Positions 1 through 12,959 of a stretch of 64,000 bases of DNA are shown piece by piece. The stretch's first letter is position 1. Every line of letters begins with the position of its first letter. The DNA lies in contig JAJEKV010000337.1 of assembly GCA_021234155.1 (NCBI GenBank), positions 184,001-248,000 on the forward strand, in the 5' to 3' direction. Origin of the DNA: Isoetes taiwanensis (lineage: Eukaryota; Streptophyta; Lycopodiopsida; Isoetales; Isoetaceae). The notes beneath the pieces are model-generated. The model ran no database searches and was not told where the DNA came from. It saw nothing but the letters and a program-made list of their open reading frames with translations. The position numbers and the translations under genes are program-made.

Positions 1-719
1 CGACTGTCCGATGCTTGTCGACGATGCTCTTTTGTCGACTCCTTGCTGCGAGAAGATATCCTCGAACTTCTTCCACGAGCTGTTGCATGTCGCCCAACAT
101 TTGTTGTGAAACTTCCACTTTTGACACGGGGTTGTGCCAAAAGTGTCTGGAGTTAGGCATTGGTAGCCGTAATTAATCATGAACGGCGACATTTGGGATG
201 ATTCCTGCTTGGTGCTATTATATGCAAACTCCACCAAGTGAATAAACTCTTCCCACATACCTTGCTTGTTCCGCATATAGTTTCAGAGCATATCCTCCAA
301 TATTATTTGCTGGTCCGCCTGCGCTTGCCCATCCGTCTGGGGATGATAGGCCGCTCATGGATAGTTTTCGTCAATCGTTGCAAAGAGGTCCCGCCAAAAG
401 ACACTGATGAACTTCGGATCTCGGCCGGAGATAATTTCCCTTGGTATGCCATGGAGCCTTAAGATTTCTCTGGTGAAGAGCTTTGCCGTGTCCATAGCTG
501 TGTCCGTGGTCCTGCAAGGCACAAAATGGGCCATCTTCGACAACTTGTCGACCACGACCATCAAGGCATCCTTACCTCTTATTGTCCTTGGAAGCCCTGT
601 TATGAAGTCCATGCTAACGACCTTCCACTTAGCGTTTGGCACCGCTAATGGTTCCAATGCCCCTGGAATTCGAAGCTTGAAATGTAAAACCATTCTGTAG
701 TTTTCAGAACTCATGTGAA
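1..719 (-). mobile_element. Ty3-type retrotransposon, integrase fragment
   Basis: The reverse strand encodes the integrase core of a plant Ty3/gypsy polyprotein. The stretch from 714 down to 355 contains the family signature SMDFITGLP, followed by VVVDKLSKMAHF and GRDPKF, which carry the first two catalytic aspartates. After a break near 355 the reading continues in another frame toward position 1 with a PQTDGQ motif. At the place where the third catalytic residue (Glu) normally follows TDGQ, the codon reads as Gln, so the enzyme would be dead even without the frameshift. The element runs off the left edge of the window, so its LTRs and the rest of pol are not visible on that side. The 3' flank around 720-850 does not show a recognisable LTR end. 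Confidence 0.88.
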
Positions 720-2930
720 GTTTTGTGCTTCAGCTGTGAAAATGAGTTTGTCTTGATTTCTTTTGAAGATTTGAATTCTTCTGAACACTTGATTCCTTCT
801 GTTTGTGAGATGAATTGAATATGAATTTTCATTCAAATGAATCGAGGTTACAATAACAATTATGTACATAAGAAAGATATATACAGTGATTTAAAGTATG
901 AGGTGACTCATGCACCTACATACTTCCCAATACATATGTTCCTCTCAGTTCCAACTTTTGTTGCTTCTAATCTTAAAATTCTAAGCATGAACACTCTAAC
1001 ATCAACTAGATCCTTGTCTGAAATGTCCACAACTTGCAGTTAACCACACTTTGTCAATAACAGAGTTTGGTTTGTATGCTGCATTTTAGTTGACTTACTA
1101 GATCAGGCAACAATATATTCACTCCTTTCAAGTACCCCCTCACAAATTTGTGCATAAACGAACATACGGTAGGCCACATGAATGACGATCGGGTTTGAAG
1201 AGCGCGCTCCGAAATTTTCACAACATCTGAGGTTGTAAAGCTGAAATTATTGTGTCCAAGCAATTCCAGGAACTTGCATTCAAAGTTTTTTGTCATTGTG
1301 CCACAACAGCAAAATGCAATGAGCAAGCACTAAGCTTTTAATATGTCTGGTTCTGCCATGCAAGCCCGAGCTATCAAAGTGATATATCCCTGGATTTATA
1401 TCTCTGTGCGAGACACGCGTGGCTTACAATCAGAAAATAGGTCCAGTGATGTCCATCACAAGCAGGCAAGAACATGTACTGGCACTTATCCAGATTCACA
1501 TGTTTCCTTATTATTTTGTAACTATTTGTGTCCCTGGACAATGTCGAGTGAAAAAAAGGGTTAAAGAAATGAAAGGGATGGCTCATTCCTTGGAGCATCA
1601 AGTAGTATTCCATATATCTGCAAACATATGCATATGATGGCACAATCCTGATGATCACAAATCAGATGAAAGTATCACCTTGAGAAGAGGAGGATTAATT
1701 GATCATTGAACCAATCAAGCAGACGCCTTCCAAAATTTTGATGTCGGTGGAGCTAATCACGGCGGTTTCAGTTCCACTCAAAGACACCACTTCCAAATGT
1801 GTATCCGGCTTTTAGATAGACAAGGACCGTTGAAGCTCTATCATCTCTAGTTCTAAACACACACGAGAACATTTGCTCACAATCCATTCAAATATTTTAA
1901 ATTGAAAAAAGTACAACACATATCATAGAATTTTTTTTACTTATATTGACTTTCAAAGAGTTTTACAAGATTCATTTATGAAAATACTTGTCGAAAGCAT
2001 TTTGCGATTATGCGCACTCTTCGTAATCCCACATGTTCCACATTTGATGTTCCTTCACATAAGGCACACTTTCTCGCAATTTAAGTCCCTCCACCATGGT
2101 TGAGTTGCTCCAAAAAGGAAATTGAATCCAACCTATTGGGAGCAAAGCTATTTGGACATATCATTGTGTTCTATTTGGGTGGCGCGAGAACCCTTATATC
2201 TAGCCGTCATCTATCAACAATGTGTTTTTCACTTGGTATTTCCGAATTTTCGTACACTTTGGACAGATCCTTAAGGAAAAATTGGCTTATTAACCACTTT
2301 TAATTTTGTGTTGGTGCAGCCATCCCCGATTCCAAATAAAAGAAATCACGCCCTTATATTCCTGCAAAGAACTTTCTCATCAACAAGTCAACATTACTCT
2401 TAGCCATCTGCCGGACCACAATGCAATCTCAAATTTTGAAAACACCATTCTAAGAACTTCAGAATCCAGGCCCGAAACTGGCGTGTTTTTGAAGGTTCAA
2501 TTTCGGAGGGTCACTTCGCTCGGCCAATGCGGGGGATCCTCTCTTTCAAGTCATAAAACTTGCCTAAAACCCCATTAAAATCCGTAACAAGGAGAATTTC
2601 GCTTAACCTCTTGTTTTTCTTGGTTGAGGTTGTATTGGACTCGTTGAGCGCCTCAAGATCTTGTCCAGATTCGGGGTTTCTTTGTCAACTTCATCACCGC
2701 ATCCCATTTGGCTCATGTTCAAAGACCAAACTTTTTTTCCGGGTGAAGGACCCCGTGCGTAATGAATCTCAAGGGAATTAATTTCCAAAAAAGATGCACT
2801 AGGAATCTCTTCGCGGATGGCTTCCAGGTTGAAGTAGCATTTATCTCTATAACATAATTGAAATGAGGAAGACCACAGAAAAATACAAAAAATAAATCAT
2901 GTATGTGGCATCGGTACTTACTTGAAAACG
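720..2930. other. Gene-free AT-rich interval
   Basis: No convincing coding region, RNA gene or named repeat was seen. The short open frames here (for example 1054-1326 minus and 1374-1658 minus) have no recognisable motifs and look like chance frames. Part of the first few hundred bases may be the flank or LTR of the Ty3 element on the left. Confidence 0.5.
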
Positions 2931-4028
2931 AAAAACCCTAAACGCCATGTAGTGACCAGCAGTACGTAATCGGTCAGAACTTTTTTCTTCTGTGTCGAAT
3001 TTGATGAACTTTAGTGCGCTGGAAAGCTGATTTCGAGAGCTTTCCGATGGTGTGCTGCATCAGGTACTTTTTGCTTGTCCTGCCGGATTTGCTGTTTTAA
3101 ATCTCGGCCATTATGGTGTTGCGAGCTTCTTCTTCCAAAGTGGCTCTGCAGCCTCCAATTTCTCCCCGCCATTGCCGGGTGAGTCTCAGAAGCATGCACA
3201 ATAATCCTTTGGCTCGCCCCGAGGGTCCCTGGCCCCAAGGAGGGGACTCTAGATTCTCCCACAGAGGATTTTCCTCGCTTGCCTCCACGAGGTCAAATTA
3301 TTTTCGCACTGTGGTTTCTATTAAGGGTCAAATTGCATCTTCCTGGTAATGCTTCCACTCCCCTGTTCCTCCACCTTCAGCCGCCCACTTGCCTTACCTT
3401 GGAGAGCAGTTGCCACATCGCCAACAACAAAGAACACACGAGAGCGATTTGGTGAGTGGATTAAGAAAGACATGCCTTCACCGCTTCTTCTACCGAAGTC
3501 CCCTCTGCTATTGATATGATGGTTCAGAATAACAAGAAGGATATTGGTAGTTTGCTTAGCGAGCTTCGTGCAAAGGAGAGTCAACTTGATTTTGAATTGC
3601 CTCCTCGTGGATGTCTTCTATCAAACGTAGGTGTGCGTAGATACTTTAACCAAGATCCGCTACAATGTTGTGCGGATTGATCATGATTTGCATAAGAGAT
3701 GTATCAGTAACTTGATGTCATTTGGTGTGGTGGGCCATTATACCGGTGCGTATCTGGATATTAGGAAGCTTGGTTACTGGTTGACAGGCCATCTCCGCAG
3801 GGATTGGTCTTCCCGCTTATCGCGACCTTGAAAATGCTTTGGGAAAAATTTCTTTTCGGGTTATGTTTGATGATGCAGCTGCCTGATCAATTGGTAGCTC
3901 GTGGTGTTGATCCTATGTGGAGTGATTACGGCTATACCAACCTTATTCTCCCGGCTTCTCACCGGGTATGTGTAATGCTTTAAAGATGCCTTGTTGGTTT
4001 TCTATTGTAAATCTTCCACCCGATCTAC

Positions 4029-4442
4029 TTGTGCTGGGACTTCCTTGTGAGTGTTGCTAATGGTTTGGGTACTCACTTGGCTCTCTCTATAGTTGATGGT
4101 GCTAAGATTTGTGTTTCTCTACCATGTGGTCGAGCTCGCCTAGTTCAGTTATCATCAATAGTGGGCCTATGTTCCTCAAATTTGATTTGTAACTATCGAA
4201 TGGTCCAAGAACTTGCTGATTTGTTTCCCCAACTTGAGCTTTTTGCAAATTTTCGTGCTAAGCGGGATCGCCTCGCCAATGTTCCGGGGTTTCTTCGCCC
4301 CTCCCTTCGCTTCCCCCAAGTTGTGCCTCCTCACCCACGCCCTCTAAAGATGCAATTGACAAGGATGTTGATATGCCCTCCGCCTCTAACATGCAAATTG
4401 TGTGCGCTTTTAGTGCTGATGCTAGAGCTAAATTGCAAATGA
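4029..4442 (+). pseudogene. LINE A ORF1-like nucleic-acid-binding region
   Basis: The frame contains VSVANGLGTHLALS followed by an Arg-rich ARLV/ICV-type segment. This is the layout of the DUF4283-type N-terminal domain of plant LINE ORF1 proteins, which coat the element RNA. A related segment is found in LINE C near 24930-25160 (IANEIGLHLQHS, then VCVARPI). The zinc knuckle that usually follows is not clearly visible. The frame is open for 137 codons only; upstream and downstream parts lie in other frames. Confidence 0.55.
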
Positions 4443-4819
4443 TTCAAGAGCAAAGCAGGAAGCGGAAAGAGCTACTGATGGTCGGACAAAAGTTAATTTA
4501 AAGAAGGTCACCTGCCTGTAATAAATTTGCTTTCACCGCCTCTCAAGCACATCCTAGTGGAGATAGGCATGGTAGTGCACCTGAGGTACTCGCGGAAGGG
4601 CCAGAGCGGTGGATGTGGCTCTCCCTTATCTCAACCGCACCTAACATGGAGAGGGTGGAGCAGAGCGAGGCTCCCCCCGCCAATTGTTCCGTGACACAAT
4701 GGAAGGGTGGAACAGAGGAGGCTCCCCCTTGCCCTCTTACTCGCACACCATGGGGCAGACCTCTCCGATGCTTAATCCTCCCCGTGCCACCGAGATGGAT
4801 GTGGAGGACCCTCAATTGC

Positions 4820-5345
4820 CTTCATGAATATTCTTTCTTGGAATGTTAGGGGAGTGGCTTCTTCCCCAAGCAAAAGGAGTAGATTGTCCCTCTATCTATC
4901 TAAGTTCCCCATGGATATATGTTGTTTTCAGGAGCACAAGTGCCGTAAAGGGGCGTAGGTTCAAAAGTCTGGCCAACATTTTGGGGTGTGATTATAATGT
5001 GCTTGTGGCGGGCGGCCGATTCTCGCTAAAAAGCGTTCTTCATCGCATGGAAGCCTTCTTTGAATGTCACTTTCACCCAAGTGGACAGGTTTGGTCGCTG
5101 GATAATTGTTAAGTGGAAAGAGCGGGGGGCAAGAATGTGGTTTAGTGAATGTTTATGCTCACAATTATCCGGCCAAAGGGGAGCTTTGTGGGCCCTCTTC
5201 GTAGCAAAGTTCTCGTGCTAGGCAATAATGTGGCATGGTTGCTCATTGGAGATTTCAATATGGTTGAAATTGAGGTAGACATTGTGGCAAGGGGATCACA
5301 GATGGTTCGTGGATTTGAGCCGGAGCAATGGCAACGCCACGCATG
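4820..5345 (+). pseudogene. LINE A AP-endonuclease domain remnant
   Basis: Translation starts with NILSWNVRGV, the usual beginning of the exonuclease-endonuclease-phosphatase domain in plant LINEs. It continues with DICCFQEHKC (the metal-binding glutamate region) and, after frameshifts, reaches LIGDFNMVE near 5245-5270, the conserved GDFN motif. This enzyme nicks target DNA to prime reverse transcription. It is broken by several stops. Confidence 0.8.
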
Positions 5346-6054
5346 ATTGTGGCCTTGTGGAGATCGAGGGTGATCAATCCTTCACATGGTGCAAATGGAT
5401 GGACAGCAATGGTAGAGCCTACACCCCATTACGATCGTGGCTATTATAATGCAAAGAGGCTGCTGATTTTCTTCTGGGCAGAAGAGAACTAATGTTGGAT
5501 AGTGCGCCTCGCATCATAATCCACAATGGTTCTCTACCGGACAACCTCTGGCTTAAGAGCTACAAAAAACTTATTTCAAGCTCAATACTAAACATCCTAA
5601 AGGATTGTGAATTCATTGCAGGTTGCGGAATGCATGGTCTCATGAATTCTCTCGTAGTGGTGGAATGGTCGGTATTGTTGCCGCCTCGTGGTCTGTTAAA
5701 CTTTTGCAGCAAAGTGGGGTCATGCAATGTGTGGTTCGGACTAGAGGCTAATTAACCGGTTGTATCAGAGTTACAGAGATGCCGTGCTCTTGCCCCTTCT
5801 TCTGGTATTGAAGAGAAAGAAATCTTGACAGAGATTAAAGCCATTGAGACGGCTCATGTGAATCAAGCTAGGATAAAGGCTGGACTAGAATGGTTTAGAT
5901 CTGGTGATAGATGCTCTCACTTCTTTTTTCGGGCCGCTAAGAGAAGGCGTATGATGGCATCTATTAACTCCCTTATTTTGCCTGATGGTTCAGAGTGTTC
6001 TGATCCGGTTCAATTGAAGCAGTATCTTCACGACCACTTTTCCTCATTTTTTCC

Positions 6055-7250
6055 GTGCATCGGTTGCCCTTTCGAGAGGATATGCAACTGGCAGAGATTG
6101 TCGAAGGTCCACCCCATTGTGTCACGGAGCAAAGGCGTGCACACCTAGAGTCAGAGATCACCATCAATGACTTACATTCAACAGCTTCTCTTTTAAAGAA
6201 AGACAAGTGCCCTGGCCTGGATGGTTTCCCAGTGGAATTTTTTCAGGAATATTGGGATTGGTTGGGTTGCGATCTTTACAATGCTTTCTCGTGAGTTTTC
6301 AGAGGTTCTTAAGTTTGATAAGATCATTAATACTGGCTGTATTTCTCTTATTCCCAAGTGTAAAGAACCGAAGACAATATCCGACCTGGTGCCCTATCAC
6401 ATTATTGTCCTCCAGGTATAAAATATTTTATGGAAGGCCCTTGCGTACAAAGTGCGTGATGTCTTGGTCAGATCAATCTCTCCTACAAACTGGATTCTTG
6501 CCAAGGAGGAGCATTTTAGACAATGTTGTTGCCGCTTATGAGGGTATGTATTGGGCCGATTGAAAGGTCAACAGATAGTCTATCTTAAGTTAGATTTTGC
6601 CAAAGCATATGACGATTGTAGATTGGGAATTTTTGGAAAAAGCCTCTTAACATTGGGATTTGGTCAGCAGTTTACTAGTGATGTTATGAAGCTCCATATC
6701 TCAAGACGACCCATCGCGGTTGGAAAGTGGGGAACCCTCCACTGCTTTTTTCGGTTTAGGCGTTCGCCAAGGTTGCCCATTAGCTCCACTTTTTGTTCAC
6801 AATAGTAGCTGAGGTCCTCTCACGCCTATTTGCTAAGGCCATGCAGATGTGATGGGATAGTGCAGGGTTGAGTATGGAGGATGGTTCACGGTGAAATTTG
6901 TAACCGTAAGATGTCGATGACACGTTCCTCTTTCTTTGTTTTACCACGGACAATCTTCGTAGATGCAAAGCTTCTTCTTGATACTTTCTCTTTAGCATCC
7001 GGAGTTCTTGTTGGTTGGCCAAAGTGTTCTCGCATTATGGACGCTTGATGGGGTTGTGCCTTCTTGTGTTATGGATTTTCCTTGGAAGGTGCTTCCTCAT
7101 GGGAGGGCTATTAAACTTCTTGGTATACCTGTGGGTATTCATATTTCTACCTACCCGATGCTTGGGATATTATCATTGAAGGGTTACGTAAGCATTTGTT
7201 TTGGTGGAATATCGCTAAGCTCTCTGCCCAATAATAACTGTTGCTAAGTA
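6055..7250 (+). pseudogene. LINE A reverse transcriptase remnant
   Basis: Recognisable blocks occur in order: DKCPGLDGFPVEFF near 6205-6245, TGFLPRRSILDNVVAAYEG near 6490-6545, YLKLDFAKAYD near 6582-6612, QFTSDVMKLHIS, and a degraded RQGCPLAP block near 6765-6790. The catalytic YADD/FADD block cannot be read cleanly. The blocks fall in several frames, so no active enzyme could be made. They match LINE B (minus strand, 22318-22860) nearly block for block. Confidence 0.85.
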
Positions 7251-8695
7251 TGTTTTAAGTAATTCCCATGTCTATATGGCCTCGGCCCTTCGGGCTTCTC
7301 ACCAAAATTTCGTGTGATTGTTACGATTGTCCGTAACTTTATTTGGGGTGGGACCGAGGAGCATGTCTTCGGGTCAAGGTTGCATGGTCCAAATGCACCA
7401 AGCCAAAATTTGCAGTGTGGTTTGGGTATGATGGACTTCCATTTGCGTGAGTAAGATTCTAATTTCTAAGTTCATTTGGAGGATCCTTAAGGATATGGTT
7501 GACTCACCCGGAGTGCGGGTGGTGAAGGGCCACTTGCACATTGTGTTCCTTTTGGGAAAGCTTCATTAAAACCGCTTCTTCCTTGGAGTCTCTTTTTTAT
7601 CAGCTATGCCCTTTTCCTAATGCCTCTCCTTTTTGAAAGGCTTGCGGAGTCATGGGAGACAATACGGACCCTATTTCGATTGATCTTGTTGCATGTCATC
7701 ACCGAATGCCCCTTTGTTGGTGGATACCGTGGAAAATAATCTTCCACTTTGTGCCTCGGTTCATCCATTAACTCAACGGCGCTGGAGGTTAGCAGGAATC
7801 TTGACAGTTGCGTCATGGTATGATTCTGGCCAGTTAGCGACATGGCAAATCTTTCAAACAAAATTCTCATTGTCTCGATGGGGATGCACCTATTTGGCAA
7901 AAGGTTGCTAGTACTCTGCCATTGATTGCTCCAGAGGCTATTGAAGGGTGCATGTGGGTTTCCCACCAGAGTATTCATGAGCATAGGCTTGTGAATTCTA
8001 TGTATAGGCTGCTTGTCAATAGTGATATCCTTCCGCCATCCACTAGATGGTCCCTTCAGCTTTCACCTCCTAATTGGAGACGATGTGGACTTGGGCTTGG
8101 GATAAACTACTCCATCCTAAGGTGGTGGCTTTGGTGGCGATTCTTCACGATGTCCTCGTGTGAACGTGTTTGTCCACATATTTGATCCTCGAGTGTCAAA
8201 GACTCCTAATCCGTGCAAGCAAAGGGACGAGACCATTGAGCATTGTTTCTTTTATGTGTTCATCTCCACTGTTTGGTCTTTCTTTCTTTTCATGTGACAT
8301 TGACAAGTCGCCAGTGCTTCCGGTCGGGCCTATCCAGGATACTTGGAATAAGTTATGAGCCAAGCATTTCATTTAGCATCGGGATGGTTGTTATGGTCCA
8401 TCCGAAGCGCCTTGAAGATTGTCTATCTTTCGTGGTTTGATATTCCTCCCGTAGGTTGTCCTCCAAGACGCACAAGCTAGAATTGTTAAGGCTTACCATT
8501 GCTCTTCGCTTGCTCGCCAGTTTAACGATTGATATTTGAGTCCTATTTGAGTGTGTTGTCTTATGCATAGGTCGGTGGTTCTACTCATTGGATCATGATT
8601 ATCCTCTCGAGACTTTATTCCCACCTGCATTTGTATTTTGCTTTTTGGCTTGGAGTTTCAATAAAGTTTGTCGTCCTTCAAAAAAAAAAAAAACT

Positions 8696-10630
8696 TACTT
8701 GATACGACTGCATTCAGTTCACTATCAAAATTTCGTTTTGGAGTCTCCACGCCGTCAGCATCTGGGATTGACTTAGAAGTATCAAATTGGGTGAATTCTA
8801 GATACAACCGGGAGGTATCTTGCAATCTCATAACTGATCGAGGCGTGGATTATTGTTGGATATCCTTGGTCTCCATGGACGATAAATCCTGTATAGGATG
8901 GGCTTACTATACCACTTGATCTCCATGGACGATAAAGATCAATCCACTCATTCATTCACATTAATTACATCCCCCCATTGTTGGGTGCATATCCATGCAG
9001 GGTGTCCAGTAGTAAGCGAGGATTTAATGTGATGTCAGTACGATGAAATCATAGTGTAACCATTGAAAAAAAGCTATTTGAAGCGTTGACATGTACTATT
9101 TATACACAACAATGGGCCACACCCTCCAAGGCACCAAATTGTCCATTCAATAGTCCAAGCTAACTGGTGGATGCCCCGTAACAATTTTTTGGGGGCAAGG
9201 GGGGGCAAAGGGGGATTCAATTAATGTCAATGGTGTTTATGTGTGCGGTGTTGATATTTAATTATCTTAGAATCCATAGTGCCTTAACTTGTTAACTAAT
9301 TCTAAGATAATTGTTCTAGGCTTTCTAGGTCGATTTGCCTTCATGGACATTTTTTCTCATATTTTTGCTCGACGTTGACAAACGCGATATAGGTCATGTA
9401 TATACAAAAAGTGGGCATTACTTTTCTCTTGGAAATATTGGTGGCATTTATATCTTCACTTATAGTCATTGTTGGCTTACATTATTCCCTTTTTAACGGG
9501 TGATTGGTTGCAATCCCCATGCAATTTTGGCTGTCTGACAATATAGACCTATCATTGGCACTTATGGGACATGGGAAGGTCATCTCTCACTACTTCATAA
9601 ATGCCCAACTTGACCTTAACCTTTTGTAGCTTTCGACACCAACTGGATACCATATACAAATGCAATAATGTTCTCTCATATGTCAACTTTAGCGTGTGTC
9701 TTTGCCTCGAAATTTGAAATAAATACAAACAAAAAACGACACCTTGGAAAAGAGAAGAAACTCTACTCTTTTGGTTTTCGTTCTTTTGTTGAAGTTTATC
9801 TAAGTGGGTCAAATAAAACTTCTATCAACAACCTGTCACTTCTAAGCTTTGGGTTTAGAACTAGTTAAACTGTTCATTTCTATAAGATTATATAAGAGTA
9901 ATTGTGTGGATAAATTTATTTGAACACAAATTGTATAAATGATTATAATCATTGGAATTAAGAATAGAATAGAATGGAATTGATTTATTTTGTCCATTGA
10001 ATTCACCATCTATTTCATTCTATCTAGAGATGAACTCCTCTATTGATTACCTATTTTAGTATTTAATCAACAACTCTTACAATAACAAATTCAATTAGTT
10101 TTTTAGTCAGAATTAAACGTCAGGTTTTTTCGTCATATGATTCGTCACTATATATTGGCAAATAGACATTTCAAAGATAGATTTCGACCCTCTGACGATT
10201 TATCTGACGCTTAGTAGTCATTCTCTTGTAGTGTAGTAAGATATAAATGTGACAAAAGTTCAGAATTTTTGGATGAGCAATTTGGGCTTTATGGATTTTT
10301 GAAAAGGCAGACTTGGAAGAGGAAATTTCTATGACTATATCAGAAATTTTTACAGTTTTAGAACAGCCGACTTTGCAAAGCCATAACTATGAATTTATGA
10401 ATCCTAAAATTATGAAATTTGTTTTAAATGAAAGATGAATAGCAAAGCAATCACATGAATTAATTTTAGGGTTTTTGGAGATATAGTTGGCATATGGGAC
10501 ACTGTTAAACTTGCAGACTTGGAACAATGAAATTTCAATGTTTATAGCAGGGATTTTCAAAAATTAGAAAATTTGCATAAAACAAGTAGAATAGCATGTG
10601 TTTAGAGTTCATAACAATGCGAAAGATAGT
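8696..10630. other. Non-coding interval with weak repeat traces
   Basis: No gene was recognised. A short G-rich stretch at about 9190-9260 (gggggcaaagggggattcaa and the following aatgt/gtgttg words) weakly resembles the arm of the foldback element at 12817-12943. It may be a very old copy. The part from about 10200 to 10630 has the simple A/T-rich phrasing often seen in LTR interiors, but no element boundary was found. Confidence 0.4.
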
Positions 10631-10634
10631 AATA

Positions 10635-10893
10635 TGTAGCATTATAACAGGGGGTATTTTTTGTGATTTTATACGCTTTTTGGCATGGTTTTTATATGAT
10701 TTCATGGGCGTATTGCACGAGGCATACTAATCAGTATATCTAGAGTGCACACTGGATTCTCATATTTGAATGGCATTTTATGTATGATTTTGCAATGGTT
10801 TCGCCTTGCATGTCTTTGTTCCTTAAAAACTTAATTAATGTAATTTTATGAAAGGTCATGCAAGCAACGAGGCATATAACTTTAGGGTTCGTC
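10635..10893 (+). repeat. Dispersed repeat, inverted partner at 28805-29065
   Basis: About 260 bases here match the reverse complement of 28805-29065 closely. Shared words include ataacaggggg, gcgtattgcacgaggcatac and tctagagtgcacactggatt. The left border lies beside atgtagcattataaca and the right border after actttagggtt. No coding potential was seen. It could be an LTR piece or a MITE; the two copies alone do not decide. Confidence 0.75.
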
Positions 10894-11039
10894 TTTTGGG
10901 TTCGTGGCTAGATTAGTAGCTGTGGCCAGTTGCAAAGGTGTCGATGGCGTGTTACAGATCACAGAGACCATGATGCAGATGCATGCTCTTTTTGAAGAGA
11001 TGCTTCTATTGATTATCTTTGCTCTAATTTATTCTTTTA

Positions 11040-12060
11040 CCAGCTTCTCCTGTTTTTCCTAAACTGTGTTCTGCGGAAGCTACATATTCAGATGTAGTGA
11101 ATACGGATTCGGCCATTGTCAGAGTTCTGTCCCGGCCACTTGCTGTTCCTTGCCCTCAGCCAAAGACCGCCGGAAGTTGAGAAATGAAAAAAGGGAAGAG
11201 CTTAAATCCTCCCAGAAACCCTGGGAAGGAAACATTTGATGACTTGAGGTATCTAGGTATACAATGGTGGGGAATCAGAACTTTCCTTGGCAGGGATGAA
11301 GAGAAGATAGCTCAGTCATTATATTCGGCATTAAGAGCGGAGTATCCTGATGAGGAGTTTGAGGTAATTTTAAAACTCGGACGGCTTGGTTCAACGACCC
11401 ATGCATTATCAGAGTCAACTTGTTTTTCTAGAGGATTGAAAAATGTGCTTCAGAGGCTTTGTGGGCTAATCAAATATCTTTTCTTAACGAAAATCCATGC
11501 ACTTTGCATCAGAGTTCGGTGTATTTTTTAGATGGTTGCAAGTCTGCCTTAGGTTTTGTAGGCTAACTAAATGCATGAGCATTAAAAACGATTGAGTTTA
11601 AACACTGTGATTTTGATTGTGTTTGTGTCTCTGAGCCATTAGAGTTCTTTCTCTAAGGTTTAGGTGGCTTATACCTTAGCATCCTTTGGGCTGCATTTGA
11701 GAACTGATGCTCTACACAGAGTTAAGACCGAGGCAATTAAAACATGTAAGACTGGACACCATTCCCTCGAATTCGGCATTCTTGATGATGCTAACACAAG
11801 TATTTGAATGGGCCAGTTTACAAAAGACTAAAATTGTGAAGGCAGCCCTGTATCTTCCCTTGCTTGTGGTCTGGATGCGTTGCTTGTGGTCTGCATGCGA
11901 ACTGTGGCCGATAAATTCAAGCTTCCAAATGCCAAGTTCTGGCCAGGCTCTGCAGCAGCTCTGCTCTTTAATTGGCACCTTCCCCAAATCTCTAAGCATG
12001 TCCATCTGCCTATAACTGCTGGTACTGTATTTCTTCCTGGTTTTTCTTTTTCCAGTCTTC
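11040..12060 (+). pseudogene. Unrecognised gene fragment (at least two exon-like pieces)
   Basis: Two stretches read like exons of a real plant protein but were not identified. The first, about 11045-11365, includes SAEATYSDVVNTDSA, SRPLAVPCPQPKT and FDDLRYLGIQWWG, then RDEEKIAQSLYSALRAEYPD. The second, about 11870-12025, reads DALLVVCMRTVADKFKLPN and continues FWPGSAAALLFNWHLPQ. One stop (TGA) separates the first segment from the next Met at 11184. The sequence between them looks intronic. It may be a piece of a host gene or a captured fragment. No function is proposed. Confidence 0.4.
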
Positions 12061-12224
12061 AAGTGTAACTTTATTGTTTTTTTTTTCCTGGTTGTAGATG
12101 ATATGAGTAGGAATGAAATCCCAATACATACAAAAGGCATTCTTCCACTTCTCCTAGAGGACATTCCTTACACTTTCAATGGTCCACCTCCCTTCCCATC
12201 TTACTTAGAGAAAATTTACACAAT

Positions 12225-12945
12225 TACCTCGGAAGCCCCAACTTGTTTATTTACAGGAAGCAAAAAGAAATGATCAACATAATGAAATTGATATTTTATA
12301 TCACAAGGATTTGTATGTGGGTTGAAATCCCTCAAAAATATCGAATATAGCATCTATTTTACATTTTTACACTATACAATGCTAGGAGCAACACTAGCCA
12401 ACATGGAGCATATACGCATGGACATCAGATGCACATATGCTTTTGTTAGGGCCCGAAGGGCCCAAATTTTTTTTTAGTATAACAACTAACACATAATTAT
12501 CATTAACATTAATTAACACAAACCATTGGGTCCAACACATTTAAATTAAAATCCCCCTTAAACCCCCTTTGGTTTGGGTATATATTCACACGGGGGGTGA
12601 CTCCGGGCAACGAGAGCTGTTGGATAGGCATATTTGCCCCTTATTCCTTAATCTACACCGTACACAAAGTTCCTCGTTTGTGGGGTATGGATGTACAGAA
12701 TTTGTTATACTATATAACAAGATTTGCAAAATACTATAAGATTTCAGGCAATATACTATATGGTGTTAATTTTGTACGTGCAAAACGTAATTATAATGGC
12801 TCTCGCTGCCCTACGTCACCCCCCGTGTGAATATATACCCAAACCAAAGGGGGTTTAAGGGGGATTTTAATTTAAATGTGTTGGACCCAATGGTTTGTGT
12901 TAATTAATGTTGATGATAGTTATGTGTTGGTTGTTATGTAAAAAT
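12225..12945. mobile_element. Foldback/MITE-like element, copy 1
   Basis: Two long inverted arms of about 125 bp (12474-12600 and 12817-12943) pair almost throughout, meeting at tcaccccccgtg and its complement. They flank a central segment of about 216 bp. The same centre and right arm recur at 26409-26725. The bases outside the left arm here (12225-12470, including atcacaaggatttgtatgtgg) recur in reverse complement outside the right arm of copy 2 (26730-26930). The full terminal inverted repeat is therefore probably about 370 bp, with the right outer part missing from this copy. No transposase is encoded; this is a non-autonomous element. Confidence 0.8.
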
Positions 12946-12959
12946 ACATCAAAAGTTTG

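Larger units (their letters stand above)
2930..8695 (+). mobile_element. L1-like LINE retrotransposon, decayed (LINE A)
   Basis: In order, this interval holds a 5' leader, an ORF1-like nucleic-acid-binding region, an AP-type endonuclease, a reverse transcriptase and a 3' end with a poly(A) run at about 8680-8694. All parts are broken by stops and frameshifts. The leader near 3000-3080, with a phrase like gagagctttccg, resembles the leader of LINE C near 23400-23500. The 3' terminus ends in tcgtccttc followed by poly(A), matching the 3' end of LINE B at 20621. The three are therefore copies of one family. Target-site duplications were not identified. Confidence 0.85.
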
